Shown in pieces: positions 46,684 to 54,706 of a stretch of DNA of 64,000 bases. Position 1 is the first letter of the stretch; each line of letters starts with the position of its first letter. The position numbers and the translations under genes were made by a program. The DNA is taken from positions 10,687 to 74,686 of the forward strand of contig NWQL01000006.1 in NCBI GenBank assembly GCA_002798175.1. Reading direction: 5' to 3'. The DNA is from Lysobacteraceae bacterium NML91-0213. Lineage in GTDB: Bacteria > Pseudomonadota > Gammaproteobacteria > Xanthomonadales > Xanthomonadaceae. The notes beneath the pieces are model-generated. The model saw only the letters and a program-made list of their open reading frames with translations. It was not told the origin of the DNA and ran no database searches.

Positions 46684-48267
46684 GTGTCCAACAACCCGTA
46701 CGCCGCCGAGGAGAAGAAGACCATCCTCGGCCACCCGCGTGGCCTGTTCGTGCTGTTCTTCGCCGAGATGTGGGAGCGCTTCTCCTACTACGGCATGCGC
46801 GCGCTGCTGATCTTCTATCTCGTGCAGCACTGGATGTACTCGGATTCCGAGGCGTCGGTGATCTACGGCGCCTACACCGCGCTGGTCTACATCGCGCCGG
46901 TGGTCGGCGGCTATCTGGCCGACCGGTATCTCGGGCAGCGCAAGGCGGTGGTGTTCGGTGCGGTGCTGCTGACCTTCGGCCACTTCCTGATGGCGTTCGA
47001 AGGCGACGGTGGACAGGGCGCGGCCGAGATCAACATCTTCTGGCTGGCGCTGGCCTTCATCATCGTCGGCTCGGGGTTCCTCAAGGCCAACATCTCGGTG
47101 ATGGTCGGCCAGCTGTACCCGCGCACCGACATCCGTCGGGACCCGGCGTACACGATCTTCTACATGGGCATCAATCTGGGCGCCGCGCTGGGCTCGTTGA
47201 TCGCCGGTTACCTGGGCCAGACCTACGGCTGGGCCTACGGTTTCGGCGCGGCGGGCATCGGCATGCTGCTCGGTCTGGTGGTGTTCGTGCTCGGCAAACC
47301 GCTGCTGATGGGACGCGGCGAGTCGAAGGTGCCCGAGCGCCTGGCGGCGCCGGTGATGGGCATCCGCTTCGAGTGGCTGCTGTACGTGCTGGGCGTGGCC
47401 GCCGTCGGCGTGGTCTGGTTCCTGATCCAGTACCAGGCGCTGGTCGGCGGCCTGCTGATGGGCACCGGCGCGCTGTTGATGGGCTTCGTGCTGTACACGG
47501 CGGTCTTCAAGCTCGAGCGCGAGGCGCGCAACCGCATCTTCGCGGCGCTGATCCTGATCATCGGCTCGATCCTGTTCTGGGCGCTGTTCGAACAGGCCGG
47601 CGCCTCGCTGAACCTGTTCACCGACCGCTCCGTCGACCGGCAGATCTTCGGCTGGGAAGTCCCGGCATCGATGTTCCAGTCGCTGAACTCGATCTACATC
47701 ATCCTGCTCGCGCCGGTGTTCGCGATGGTGTGGCTGTGGCTGGGCCGCCGCGGCTGGGAGCCGTCGACGCCGATGAAGTTCGCGCTGGCGGTGATCCAGG
47801 TGGGCCTGGGCTTCCTGCTGCTGGTCTGGGGCGCCAACAGCGTCGGCCCCGGCGAAATGACGCCGGTGATCTTCATCTTCCTGATCTACCTGGTGCATAC
47901 CACCGGCGAGCTGTGCCTGTCGCCGGTGGGCCTGTCGGCGATGAACCGGCTGGCGCCGGCGCATATGGCCAGCCTGATCATGGGTACCTGGTTCTTCGCC
48001 TCGGCCACCGGCAACTTCGCGGCCGGCCTGATCTCGGCGGCCACCGGCGGCGAGGGTGCGGGTCCGGCCCGCGTGCTCGAGGTCTACTCGAACGTCGGCT
48101 GGCTGGCGGTTGGCGTGGGCCTGCTGATGATGGTCGTCTCGCCACTGATCCGCCGCCTGATGCATCTCGACACGCTGCGCGATGACGAGGGCGACCTTGC
48201 CGGCACGAAGGCGATCGGCGAGCCGGTGGCGACGGGAATCGACATCACCGAGGAACGCAGGTTCTGA
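46684..48267 (+). CDS. Proton-dependent oligopeptide transporter (POT family)
   Basis: A 527-residue inner-membrane carrier with about 14 helices. The signatures are FAEMWERFSYYGMRALLIFYL (the ExxERFxYY proton motif), GGYLADRYLGQRKAV, and FYMGINLGAALGSLIAGYLG, with later FEQAGASLNLF and CLSPVGLSAMNRLAP. It imports di- and tripeptides with protons. The GTG at 46684 has an AGGAG 8 bases upstream and is preferred; the upstream ATG at 46633 would add 17 untypical residues. A shared terminator separates it from the convergent marR gene. Confidence 0.94.
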   Translation: MSNNPYAAEEKKTILGHPRGLFVLFFAEMWERFSYYGMRALLIFYLVQHWMYSDSEASVIYGAYTALVYIAPVVGGYLADRYLGQRKAVVFGAVLLTFGHFLMAFEGDGGQGAAEINIFWLALAFIIVGSGFLKANISVMVGQLYPRTDIRRDPAYTIFYMGINLGAALGSLIAGYLGQTYGWAYGFGAAGIGMLLGLVVFVLGKPLLMGRGESKVPERLAAPVMGIRFEWLLYVLGVAAVGVVWFLIQYQALVGGLLMGTGALLMGFVLYTAVFKLEREARNRIFAALILIIGSILFWALFEQAGASLNLFTDRSVDRQIFGWEVPASMFQSLNSIYIILLAPVFAMVWLWLGRRGWEPSTPMKFALAVIQVGLGFLLLVWGANSVGPGEMTPVIFIFLIYLVHTTGELCLSPVGLSAMNRLAPAHMASLIMGTWFFASATGNFAAGLISAATGGEGAGPARVLEVYSNVGWLAVGVGLLMMVVSPLIRRLMHLDTLRDDEGDLAGTKAIGEPVATGIDITEERRF

Positions 48268-48302
48268 TCGGGCCGGCCCCGTGCCGCAGGCGTGGAAAGA
48301 CG

Positions 48303-48326
48303 AGGGGCGGCCGCAGGGCCGCCCCT
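48303..48326. terminator. Bidirectional hairpin between POT and marR genes
   Basis: A perfect 10-bp stem AGGGGCGGCC / GGCCGCCCCT around a GCAG loop lies between two convergent genes and can serve both strands. Neither side has a long T-run. Confidence 0.7.
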
Positions 48327-48333
48327 CCTGCGT

Positions 48334-48837
48334 TCAGCCCGGCGCTGTCGCGGCGGCTTCGAGTTCGACGTCCATCTCCAGCGCATCCAGACGGTCGAGC
48401 AGGCCGAACAGCAGGTCGCGCTCGTCGCCGGACATCCCGCGCAGCAGGCGCTGTTCGAATGCCAGCGCCAGCGGCGCGACCTCGCGATGGATGCGCTCGC
48501 CTTCGGCCGACAGCCGCAGCACCGAGCGACGGCGGTCGTCGTCGTGGATCTCCCGCTCCAGCCGCCCCGCCTCGAGCAGGCGCGACACCGCGCGGCTCAC
48601 CGCGACCTTGTCCATCGCGGTGCGCTGCGCGACCTCGTTGGCCGACAACCCGGGGAAACGTTCGAGCACCGCGATCACCCGCCACTCGGTGATCGCCAGC
48701 CCGAAGCGCTGCGAATAGACCTGTGCGATCGCGCTGCTCAGTCGATTGGAAAGCACGCTCAGCCGGTAGGGCAGGAAGCGCTCCAACTGCAACGCATCGG
48801 CCGGCGACGGCGGGGGCCTCTGGGGGCGGGTTGCCAT
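48334..48837 (-). CDS. MarR-family regulator of tyrosine catabolism
   Basis: A 167-residue winged-helix regulator. The DNA-binding part is LAITEWRVIAVLERFPGLSANEVAQRTAMDKVAVSRAVSRLLEAGRLERE, here described by its helices at about 50-100, followed by the wing DDRRRSVLRLSAEG. It is divergent from hppD, and an imperfect inverted repeat lies in the shared promoter. Such MarR genes next to hppD usually respond to homogentisate or 4-hydroxyphenylpyruvate; the ligand here is inference. Confidence 0.9.
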   Translation of the reverse strand: MATRPQRPPPSPADALQLERFLPYRLSVLSNRLSSAIAQVYSQRFGLAITEWRVIAVLERFPGLSANEVAQRTAMDKVAVSRAVSRLLEAGRLEREIHDDDRRRSVLRLSAEGERIHREVAPLALAFEQRLLRGMSGDERDLLFGLLDRLDALEMDVELEAAATAPG

Positions 48838-48850
48838 GCTGCGACGCACC

Positions 48851-48879
48851 TTGCAAATGGTTACACCTGAAACTATAAC
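48851..48879 (+). promoter_or_regulatory. hppD promoter with MarR operator
   Basis: TTGCAA (48851-48856) and TATAAC (48874-48879), 17 bases apart, form a good promoter for hppD, with about 60 bases from the -10 to the ATG. Between them lies TGGTTACA-CC-TGAAACTA (48858-48875), an inverted repeat with 6 of 8 positions matching, the right size and place for a MarR dimer to block polymerase. It is 20 bp from the marR start, so it could also give autoregulation. Confidence 0.65.
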
Positions 48880-48938
48880 GGCGGATACGTCCCCTACAAG
48901 GCCGCGCACGCGGCCGGCCACCGATCAAGGAGCCGCAT

Positions 48939-50045
48939 ATGAGCGCGCAACCGCAGACTTCGCCGCAGGCGCCGAATCTTGGCATGCAGGTCACCACCTT
49001 CGACAACCCGATGGGCATCAACGGGTTCGAGTTCGTCGAGTTCGCCGCGCCGGAAGGCCAGGGCGCGCGCATGCGCGACTACCTCGAGAAGCTCGGCTTC
49101 ACCGCGATCGCAAAACACCGCAAGCGCGCGATCACCCTGTTCCGGCAGGGCACGATCAACTTCCTGTTGAACGAGGAACCCGATTCCTTCGCGTCCGACT
49201 TCGCCGCCCAGCACGGCCCGTCGGCCTGCGGGTTCGCGATCCGCTTCAAAAAGAAGCCTGCCGAAGTGCTCGAACACGTGCTCGCCCAGGGCGGCGAGAA
49301 GGCCGACCACAAGGCCGAGACCGGCGCGGTCGGCTTCCCGGCGATCAAGGGCATCGGCGACTGCATGCTGTACCTGGTCGACGACTCCGCGCCGGATGTC
49401 TATGCCGACTACGAGCCGCTGCCGGGCGTGGACCAGCATCCGCGCGGCTTCGGCCTGACCTTCATCGACCACCTCACCCACAACCTGTTCCTCGGGAACA
49501 TGCAGAAGTGGTCGGACTACTACGAAAAGCTGTTCAACTTCCGCGAGATCCGCTATTTCGACATCAAGGGTGCCAAGACCGGCCTGCTGTCGAAGGCGAT
49601 GACCGCACCCGACGGCGTGGTGCGCATCCCGCTCAACGAGTCCTCGGACGAGAAGAGCCAGATCAACGAATACCTGCGCGACTACAAGGGCGAGGGCATC
49701 CAGCACATCGCGCTGTTCACCGATGACATCTACGAGTCGGTGGAGAAGATGCGCGAGGCCGGCATCGCCTTCCTCGACACGCCCGATGCGTATTTCGACG
49801 TCATCGACCAGCGCGTGCCCGACCACGGCGAGGATGTCGAGCGCCTGCGCCGCAACGCGATCCTGATCGATGCCGATCCCGAGACCAAGCAGCGCAAGCT
49901 GCTGCAGATCTTCGGCCAGAACGCGTTCGGCCCGATCTTCTTCGAGATCATCCAGCGCAAGGGCAACGAGGGTTTCGGCGAAGGCAACTTCCAGGCGCTG
50001 TTCGAGTCGATCGAGCGCGACCAGATGAAGCGCGGCGTGCTCTGA
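48939..50045 (+). CDS. hppD: 4-Hydroxyphenylpyruvate dioxygenase
   Basis: A 368-residue non-heme iron enzyme that turns 4-hydroxyphenylpyruvate from tyrosine into homogentisate. It consists of two VOC-type halves. Ligands and signatures are in TFIDHLTHNLF (first His), GEGIQHIALFTDDI (second His) and GFGEGNFQALFESIERDQ (Glu), with LLQIFGQNAFGPIFFEIIQRKG near the C-terminus, which is typical. A GGAG RBS is 9 bases before the ATG. It is the first of two genes with hmgA, controlled by the divergent MarR gene. Confidence 0.97.
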   Translation: MSAQPQTSPQAPNLGMQVTTFDNPMGINGFEFVEFAAPEGQGARMRDYLEKLGFTAIAKHRKRAITLFRQGTINFLLNEEPDSFASDFAAQHGPSACGFAIRFKKKPAEVLEHVLAQGGEKADHKAETGAVGFPAIKGIGDCMLYLVDDSAPDVYADYEPLPGVDQHPRGFGLTFIDHLTHNLFLGNMQKWSDYYEKLFNFREIRYFDIKGAKTGLLSKAMTAPDGVVRIPLNESSDEKSQINEYLRDYKGEGIQHIALFTDDIYESVEKMREAGIAFLDTPDAYFDVIDQRVPDHGEDVERLRRNAILIDADPETKQRKLLQIFGQNAFGPIFFEIIQRKGNEGFGEGNFQALFESIERDQMKRGVL

Positions 50046-50068
50046 CGCGACACGCTGCAAGCGCGCGA

Positions 50069-50164
50069 CCCTTCTCCCGCAAACGGGAGAAGGTGCCCCG
50101 TACGGGGCGGATGAGGGCACCACGCGTTGCCCTCGCCCCGACCCCTCTCCGGCGCGGGGAGGGG
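50069..50164 (+). repeat. Palindromic intergenic repeat between hppD and hmgA
   Basis: Two hairpins frame the element: CCTTCTCCCG / CGGGAGAAGG around CAAA (50070-50093) and CCCCTCTCC / GGGGAGGGG around GGCGC (50142-50164). Between them are GTACGGGGCGGATGAGGG and a CCCTCGCCCC stretch. This layout matches a repeat that is scattered between genes in Xanthomonas and relatives, so I read it as a REP/MITE-like copy. It may also act on mRNA stability between the two genes. Copy number cannot be judged from one window. Confidence 0.75.
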
Positions 50165-50183
50165 CTTCACTACAGGCGACGCC

Positions 50184-51539
50184 ATGAACGCATCCACCGA
50201 TGACAGCGTGATCCCGATGCCGCACGCCGATGCCCGGGCCATGCAGCCGCGCGGCTACATGAGCGGGTTCGGCAACCACTTCGCGACCGAGGCCGAGGCG
50301 GGCACCCTGCCCGAAGGACAGAACTCGCCGCAGCGCGTGGCCCATGGGCTGTATGCCGAGCAGCTCTCGGGTTCGGCATTCACCGCGCCGCGTGCGGAGA
50401 ACCGCCGCAGCTGGCTGTACCGCATCCGCCCGGCGGCGATGCACGGTCCGTTCGAGCGCTGCATGCAGCCGCGCCTGCATGACGACTTCGGCGACGGCCC
50501 GGTCTCGCCCGACCAGATGCGCTGGAGCCCGATGCCGCTGCCGGAAACCCCGGTGGATTTCGTCGACGGCCTCTACACCGTGGCCGGCAACGGCTCGGCC
50601 GCGGCGCAGACCGGCATCGCGGTCCGCGTGTACGCCGCCAGCACCTCGATGCGGGGCCGTTACTTCTACAGCGCCGACGGTGAGCAGCTGATCGTGCCGC
50701 AACAGGGTCGGCTGCGCATCGCCACCGAGATGGGCGTGCTGGACGTGGAGCCGCAGGAGATCGCGGTGATCCCGCGCGGCGTGCGCTTTCGCGTGGAGCT
50801 CCCCGATGGGCCGTCGCGTGGCTACCTGTGCGAGAACTTCGGCGCGCACCTGCGGCTGCCCGACCTCGGGCCGATCGGTTCCAACGGCCTGGCCAATCCG
50901 CGTGATTTCCTCACCCCGCAGGCGGCCTACGAGGACCTCGAGGGTGATTTCGAGCTGGTCGCCAAGTTCCAGGGCCACCTGTGGCGTGCCGACATCGGCC
51001 ACTCGCCGCTGGACGTCGTCGGCTGGCACGGCAACTACGCGCCGTACAAGTACGACCTGCGCCGCTTCAACACCATCGGCTCGATCAGCTTCGACCATCC
51101 CGATCCAAGCATCTTCCTGGTGCTGACCTCGCCCAGCGACACCGCCGGCGTGGGCAACCTCGACTTCGCGATCTTCCCGCCGCGCTGGCTGGTGCAGCAG
51201 AACACCTTCCGCCCGCCGTGGTTCCACCGCAACGTCGCCAGCGAGTTCATGGGCCTGGTGCACGGCGAGTACGACGCCAAGGCCGAGGGCTTCGCGCCCG
51301 GCGGGTGCTCGCTGCACAACTGCATGACCGGGCACGGCCCGGATGCGGCCACCTTCGAGAAGGCGTCGAATGCGGACCTGTCCAGGCCCGACGTGATCCG
51401 CGACACCATGGCCTTCATGTTCGAGTCGCGGGCGGTGATCCGCCCGACGCAGCAGGCGGTCGACGCGGTCCATCGCCAGCGTGACTACCAGGCCTGCTGG
51501 GCCGGCCTGAAGCGCAATTTCAGCCCGCCACGCGGCTGA
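50184..51539 (+). CDS. hmgA: Homogentisate 1,2-dioxygenase
   Basis: A 451-residue cupin-type iron enzyme that opens the ring of homogentisate to maleylacetoacetate. Signatures are [30 protein letters not shown] [42 protein letters not shown], the iron site region [21 protein letters not shown] (E and H ligands) and [15 protein letters not shown]. The ATG at 50184 is used; an internal one before QPRGYMSG is possible. The next pathway genes (maiA, fahA) are not in the window. Confidence 0.97.
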   Translation: MNASTDDSVIPMPHADARAMQPRGYMSGFGNHFATEAEAGTLPEGQNSPQRVAHGLYAEQLSGSAFTAPRAENRRSWLYRIRPAAMHGPFERCMQPRLHDDFGDGPVSPDQMRWSPMPLPETPVDFVDGLYTVAGNGSAAAQTGIAVRVYAASTSMRGRYFYSADGEQLIVPQQGRLRIATEMGVLDVEPQEIAVIPRGVRFRVELPDGPSRGYLCENFGAHLRLPDLGPIGSNGLANPRDFLTPQAAYEDLEGDFELVAKFQGHLWRADIGHSPLDVVGWHGNYAPYKYDLRRFNTIGSISFDHPDPSIFLVLTSPSDTAGVGNLDFAIFPPRWLVQQNTFRPPWFHRNVASEFMGLVHGEYDAKAEGFAPGGCSLHNCMTGHGPDAATFEKASNADLSRPDVIRDTMAFMFESRAVIRPTQQAVDAVHRQRDYQACWAGLKRNFSPPRG

Positions 51540-51617
51540 GCCGGGTCGGTACGACGCGCGACCCGCGCGCTGTCGCCGGCCACTCGCCGGCGCCGCAGGC
51601 ATCCTGCCGATGCGACC

Positions 51618-51666
51618 CGGCGTGACTGACTGACACGCCGACTGGCTGCGCGCACATGCGCAGCCA
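51618..51666. terminator. Two tandem hairpins between hmgA and mnhG
   Basis: CGGCGTG / CACGCCG around a 9-base loop (51618-51640) and TGGCTGCGC / GCGCAGCCA around GCACAT (51643-51666) lie between convergent genes and could end transcripts from both sides. T-runs are lacking. Confidence 0.6.
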
Positions 51667-51669
51667 TGC

Positions 51670-52074
51670 TCATTCCACGTGCGGGCGCTCGGCCTGCCGG
51701 GCGCGCTCCTCCGCGCGCTCGTCGGCGTCATCGCGGATATGTCCGCCCGGGTCCGGCGTTGCCGAAGGGTCGCCGGGGCGGCCTTCCATCAGCGACAGCG
51801 CTGCGCGTGACATCAGGTGCGCCGAGACCGGCGCGGTCATGAAGAGGAACAGCGTGATCAGCAGCTCCCGCGGATGCAGGCCGGCCCCGTGCACGGTGTG
51901 GTAGAGGATCGAGGCGGCCAGGATGCAGCCGACGCCGAGCGTGCTCGCCTTGGTCGGACCGTGGATGCGGGTGAAGAAGCTCGACAGCTTGACCAGCGCG
52001 AACGCGCCGAGGAAGACGAAGAAGCAACCCACGACCAGCAGGAAGATCGCGAGGGCGTCGATGACGGCGTTCAT
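51670..52074 (-). CDS. mnhG: Monovalent cation/H+ antiporter subunit G
   Basis: A 134-residue subunit with three membrane helices (about 5-27, 36-60, 68-92) and the family signature LGAFALVKLSSFFTRIHGPTKASTLG. A charged tail DDADERAEERARQ extends into the cytoplasm. It is the last gene of the mnh operon; its start overlaps mnhF by ATGA. Confidence 0.92.
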   Translation of the reverse strand: MNAVIDALAIFLLVVGCFFVFLGAFALVKLSSFFTRIHGPTKASTLGVGCILAASILYHTVHGAGLHPRELLITLFLFMTAPVSAHLMSRAALSLMEGRPGDPSATPDPGGHIRDDADERAEERARQAERPHVE

Positions 52075-52340
52075 TCCACGATGTCCCGGCGGATGACGTA
52101 CTTCGACAGCACCACGGTGCCGAAGAACCCGAGCATGGCGATGATCAGTGCGGCCTCGAAATAGATTTCCGAGTCGAGGTGCATGCCGAACAGGATCAGC
52201 TGGGCGATGGTGCTGACGTACAGCGTGTCGAGCGCGAGGATGCGGTCGGGCGCGGAGGGGCCGCGGATCAACCGTATCAGCGAAAGCAGCATCGCCGAAC
52301 CGACGACGACCATGCCAGCGACCACAGCGATATCGATCAT
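52071..52340 (-). CDS. mnhF: Monovalent cation/H+ antiporter subunit F
   Basis: An 89-residue subunit with three helices and the signatures RLIRGPSAPDRILALDTL and YFEAALIIAMLGFFGTVVLSKY. It overlaps mnhE (upstream) by ATGA. MnhF-type subunits have been linked to Na+ and bile-salt efflux in other bacteria. Confidence 0.93.
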   Translation of the reverse strand: MIDIAVVAGMVVVGSAMLLSLIRLIRGPSAPDRILALDTLYVSTIAQLILFGMHLDSEIYFEAALIIAMLGFFGTVVLSKYVIRRDIVE

Positions 52341-52825
52341 GGGAACACCTTGCGCAGGGGCGCTTCGTAGCGTTGCTTGATGCCGGCCACCACCGCTTCC
52401 GGGTCGTCGACATCGAGGATGTGCACCAGCAGGTGCCTGCGGTCCTCCGACAGTTCCGCCGACACCGTGCCCGGGGTCAGGGTGATGACGCTGGTCAGGG
52501 CCGAGATTCCATGGATGTTGGTGAGTTCGAGTGGCACCCAGATGAACGCGGAGCGCAGTTTGCGTTCGGGCCCCAGGACCTGGCGGGCGACGGTGATGTT
52601 GGCGACCACCACGTCCCAGGCCAGCTTGAAGGCCAGCGGGATCAGCGCGGACGCATTCCCGATCTGCGCGAATTCGCGCTCCAGCCGCGCGGAGATCTGC
52701 GGCATCAACAGCGCCAGCAACAGCGCCATCAGCAGCGTGCCGAGGCTGTAGTCCTCCGCCATCAACACCCAGAAGATGAAGACGGTGATGCTCTGCGGTA
52801 CCGAGGGAAACAGCTGTAGTTTCAT
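52337..52825 (-). CDS. mnhE: Monovalent cation/H+ antiporter subunit E
   Basis: A 162-residue subunit with two N-terminal helices and a cytoplasmic domain. ANITVARQVLGPERKLRSAF and LTSVITLTPGTVSAELSEDRRHLLVHILD are the family motifs. It ends on the ATG of mnhF and starts one base after the mnhD stop region. Confidence 0.93.
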   Translation of the reverse strand: MKLQLFPSVPQSITVFIFWVLMAEDYSLGTLLMALLLALLMPQISARLEREFAQIGNASALIPLAFKLAWDVVVANITVARQVLGPERKLRSAFIWVPLELTNIHGISALTSVITLTPGTVSAELSEDRRHLLVHILDVDDPEAVVAGIKQRYEAPLRKVFP

Positions 52826-52826
52826 G

Positions 52827-54353
52827 TCACGGCGTCCTCAGCAGGGGACGGGTCCCGCGGACCGACTCGATGTAATCGTCAGGCGACAGCAGCTGGGCCG
52901 CGGTCGCGCCGGTGTAGCGCAGCACCGGTTCGGCGGCGACGGTCATGGCGATGCCATAGGCCAGCAACAGGCCGGTGGCGGCGAGTTCGAGCCGGGGAAT
53001 CGTCGGTGGGGGCGAGCGGGGCAGGTCGCTTTCCTCGACACGCCAGAACAACCGGGTGCCGGTGCGGGTCAGCCCGATGATCGCCAGCAGGCTGCTGCCG
53101 AGCACGGCGGCAAACACCCGGCCGGTGTCCCCGTCCGGGGCCGCGCCCAGCAGCGCGAACTTGCCGATGAACCCCGACAGCGGCGGCAGGCCGGCGATGG
53201 AGATGGCGGCCACCATGTACAGCGACCCCGTCAGCCTCGGCAGCGGCGGTGCGGTGGGCAACACGCGGTCACCGAGAAGCCCGCGTTCGCGCTGCACGAT
53301 GTGGGCAATCATGAACATCGCCGCGCCGGCAAAGCAGCTGTGCGGCAGGTAGTACAGCCCTGCGGAAATGGTGCCGGGCTGCGCCAGCGCGAACGCCACG
53401 AACAGCGTACCGGCCGACAGCAGCACCAGGTACGCCGCGCTGATGCGCAGGCGCAGCGAACCCACCACGCCCACGCCGGCAAGCACCAGGGTGACGAGTC
53501 CGAACGCCAGCAGCGTGTCGCTGGCGAATCCGGCAAGCAGGCCGGCCTCTTCGCCGAACATCAGCGTCGACAGCCTGAGCAGTGCGTACAGCCCGACCTT
53601 GGTCATGATCGTGAACAACGCGGCGACGGTGGCCGGCGCCCGCGAGTAGGTTTCCGGCAGCCACAGGTACAGCGGCAGCAGCGCGGCCTTGGCGCAGAAC
53701 ACCACCAGCAGCAGCCCGCACGTCGCGCGCACGATGGCGAGATCCTCCGGTGCCACCTCGCGCAGGCGCACCGCGATCTCGGCCATGTTGAGCGTGCCGA
53801 GCAGGCCATAGAGCAGGCCGAGCGCCACCAGGAACAGGGTCGAAGCGACGATGTTGAAGACCACGTAGTGCATGCCGGCCTTCATGCGGTCGCCGCGGCC
53901 ACCCGACAGCAGCAGGCCGTAGGAGGCGATCAGCAGCACCTCGAAGAACACGAACAGGTTGAAGACGTCGCCGGTCAGGAAGGCACCGTTGAGGCCCGCG
54001 AGCTGGATCTGGAACAGGGCGTGGAAGTGCAGTGCGCGCTTGTCCCAGCCCGCGCAGGCGTACAGCAGGCAGGGGATCGCCAGCAACGTGCTGGTCAGTA
54101 CCATCAATGCGCTGAGCCGGTCGAGCATCAGCACGATGCCCAGCCGCGCCGGCCAGTCGCCCAGCAGGTAGACGTCGATGCCGCCCTGCGACGCGCGTGC
54201 CATCAGCGCGACTGACGAGGCCAGCAGCAGGGCCATGCCGATCCACGCGCCGGTGCGCAGGACCTGGCTGTCGTGCCGGCGTTCGAGCAGCAGCAGAAAC
54301 GCGCCGGTGATCAGCGGAATCAGGATCGGCGCGAGGACCAGGTGCTGCGTCAT
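52827..54353 (-). CDS. mnhD: Monovalent cation/H+ antiporter subunit D
   Basis: A 508-residue proton-pumping-type subunit of about 14 helices, homologous to NuoM/NuoN. GAFLTGDVFNLFVFFEVLLIASY, AKAALLPLYLWLPETYSRAPATVAALFTIMTKVGLYAL and LAGLPPLSGFIGKFAL contain the conserved charged residues of the proton channel. Its start overlaps the mnhC stop by ATGA. Confidence 0.95.
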   Translation of the reverse strand: MTQHLVLAPILIPLITGAFLLLLERRHDSQVLRTGAWIGMALLLASSVALMARASQGGIDVYLLGDWPARLGIVLMLDRLSALMVLTSTLLAIPCLLYACAGWDKRALHFHALFQIQLAGLNGAFLTGDVFNLFVFFEVLLIASYGLLLSGGRGDRMKAGMHYVVFNIVASTLFLVALGLLYGLLGTLNMAEIAVRLREVAPEDLAIVRATCGLLLVVFCAKAALLPLYLWLPETYSRAPATVAALFTIMTKVGLYALLRLSTLMFGEEAGLLAGFASDTLLAFGLVTLVLAGVGVVGSLRLRISAAYLVLLSAGTLFVAFALAQPGTISAGLYYLPHSCFAGAAMFMIAHIVQRERGLLGDRVLPTAPPLPRLTGSLYMVAAISIAGLPPLSGFIGKFALLGAAPDGDTGRVFAAVLGSSLLAIIGLTRTGTRLFWRVEESDLPRSPPPTIPRLELAATGLLLAYGIAMTVAAEPVLRYTGATAAQLLSPDDYIESVRGTRPLLRTP

Positions 54354-54706
54354 CGGTCACCCTTGTGGCCGGGCTCGCGGCCATCCACGTGGTCGCTCTG
54401 CAGGTCGGCGTGGTTGCGCATCGCCACCACCACCGCCACCGCGGTCATCGCGAAGGCGATGACGATCGCGGTCAGCACCAGCGCCTGGGGCAACGGGTCG
54501 GCATGGTTGGCCAGCGTCGCCTCGACGCCGTCGCGCAGCACCGGTGCCTTGCCGACCACCAGCCGGCCGGACGAGAAGATCAGCAGGTTGGTGGCGTACG
54601 ACAGTAGCGTCAGGCCCAGGATCACGTCGAACGTGCGGGCGCGCAGCAGCAGGTAGACGCCCGAGGCGGTGAGTACGCCGATCGCGCTGGCGAGTGCGAA
54701 TTCCAT
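54350..54706 (-). CDS. mnhC: Monovalent cation/H+ antiporter subunit C
   Basis: A 118-residue subunit homologous to NuoK. Three helices; LTASGVYLLLRARTFDVILGLTLLSYATNLLIF and PLPQALVLTAIVIAFAMTAVAV are described here by those segments at about 10-45 and 71-95. Its ATG overlaps the stop of the fused AB gene by one base (TGATG). Confidence 0.94.
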   Translation of the reverse strand: MEFALASAIGVLTASGVYLLLRARTFDVILGLTLLSYATNLLIFSSGRLVVGKAPVLRDGVEATLANHADPLPQALVLTAIVIAFAMTAVAVVVAMRNHADLQSDHVDGREPGHKGDR

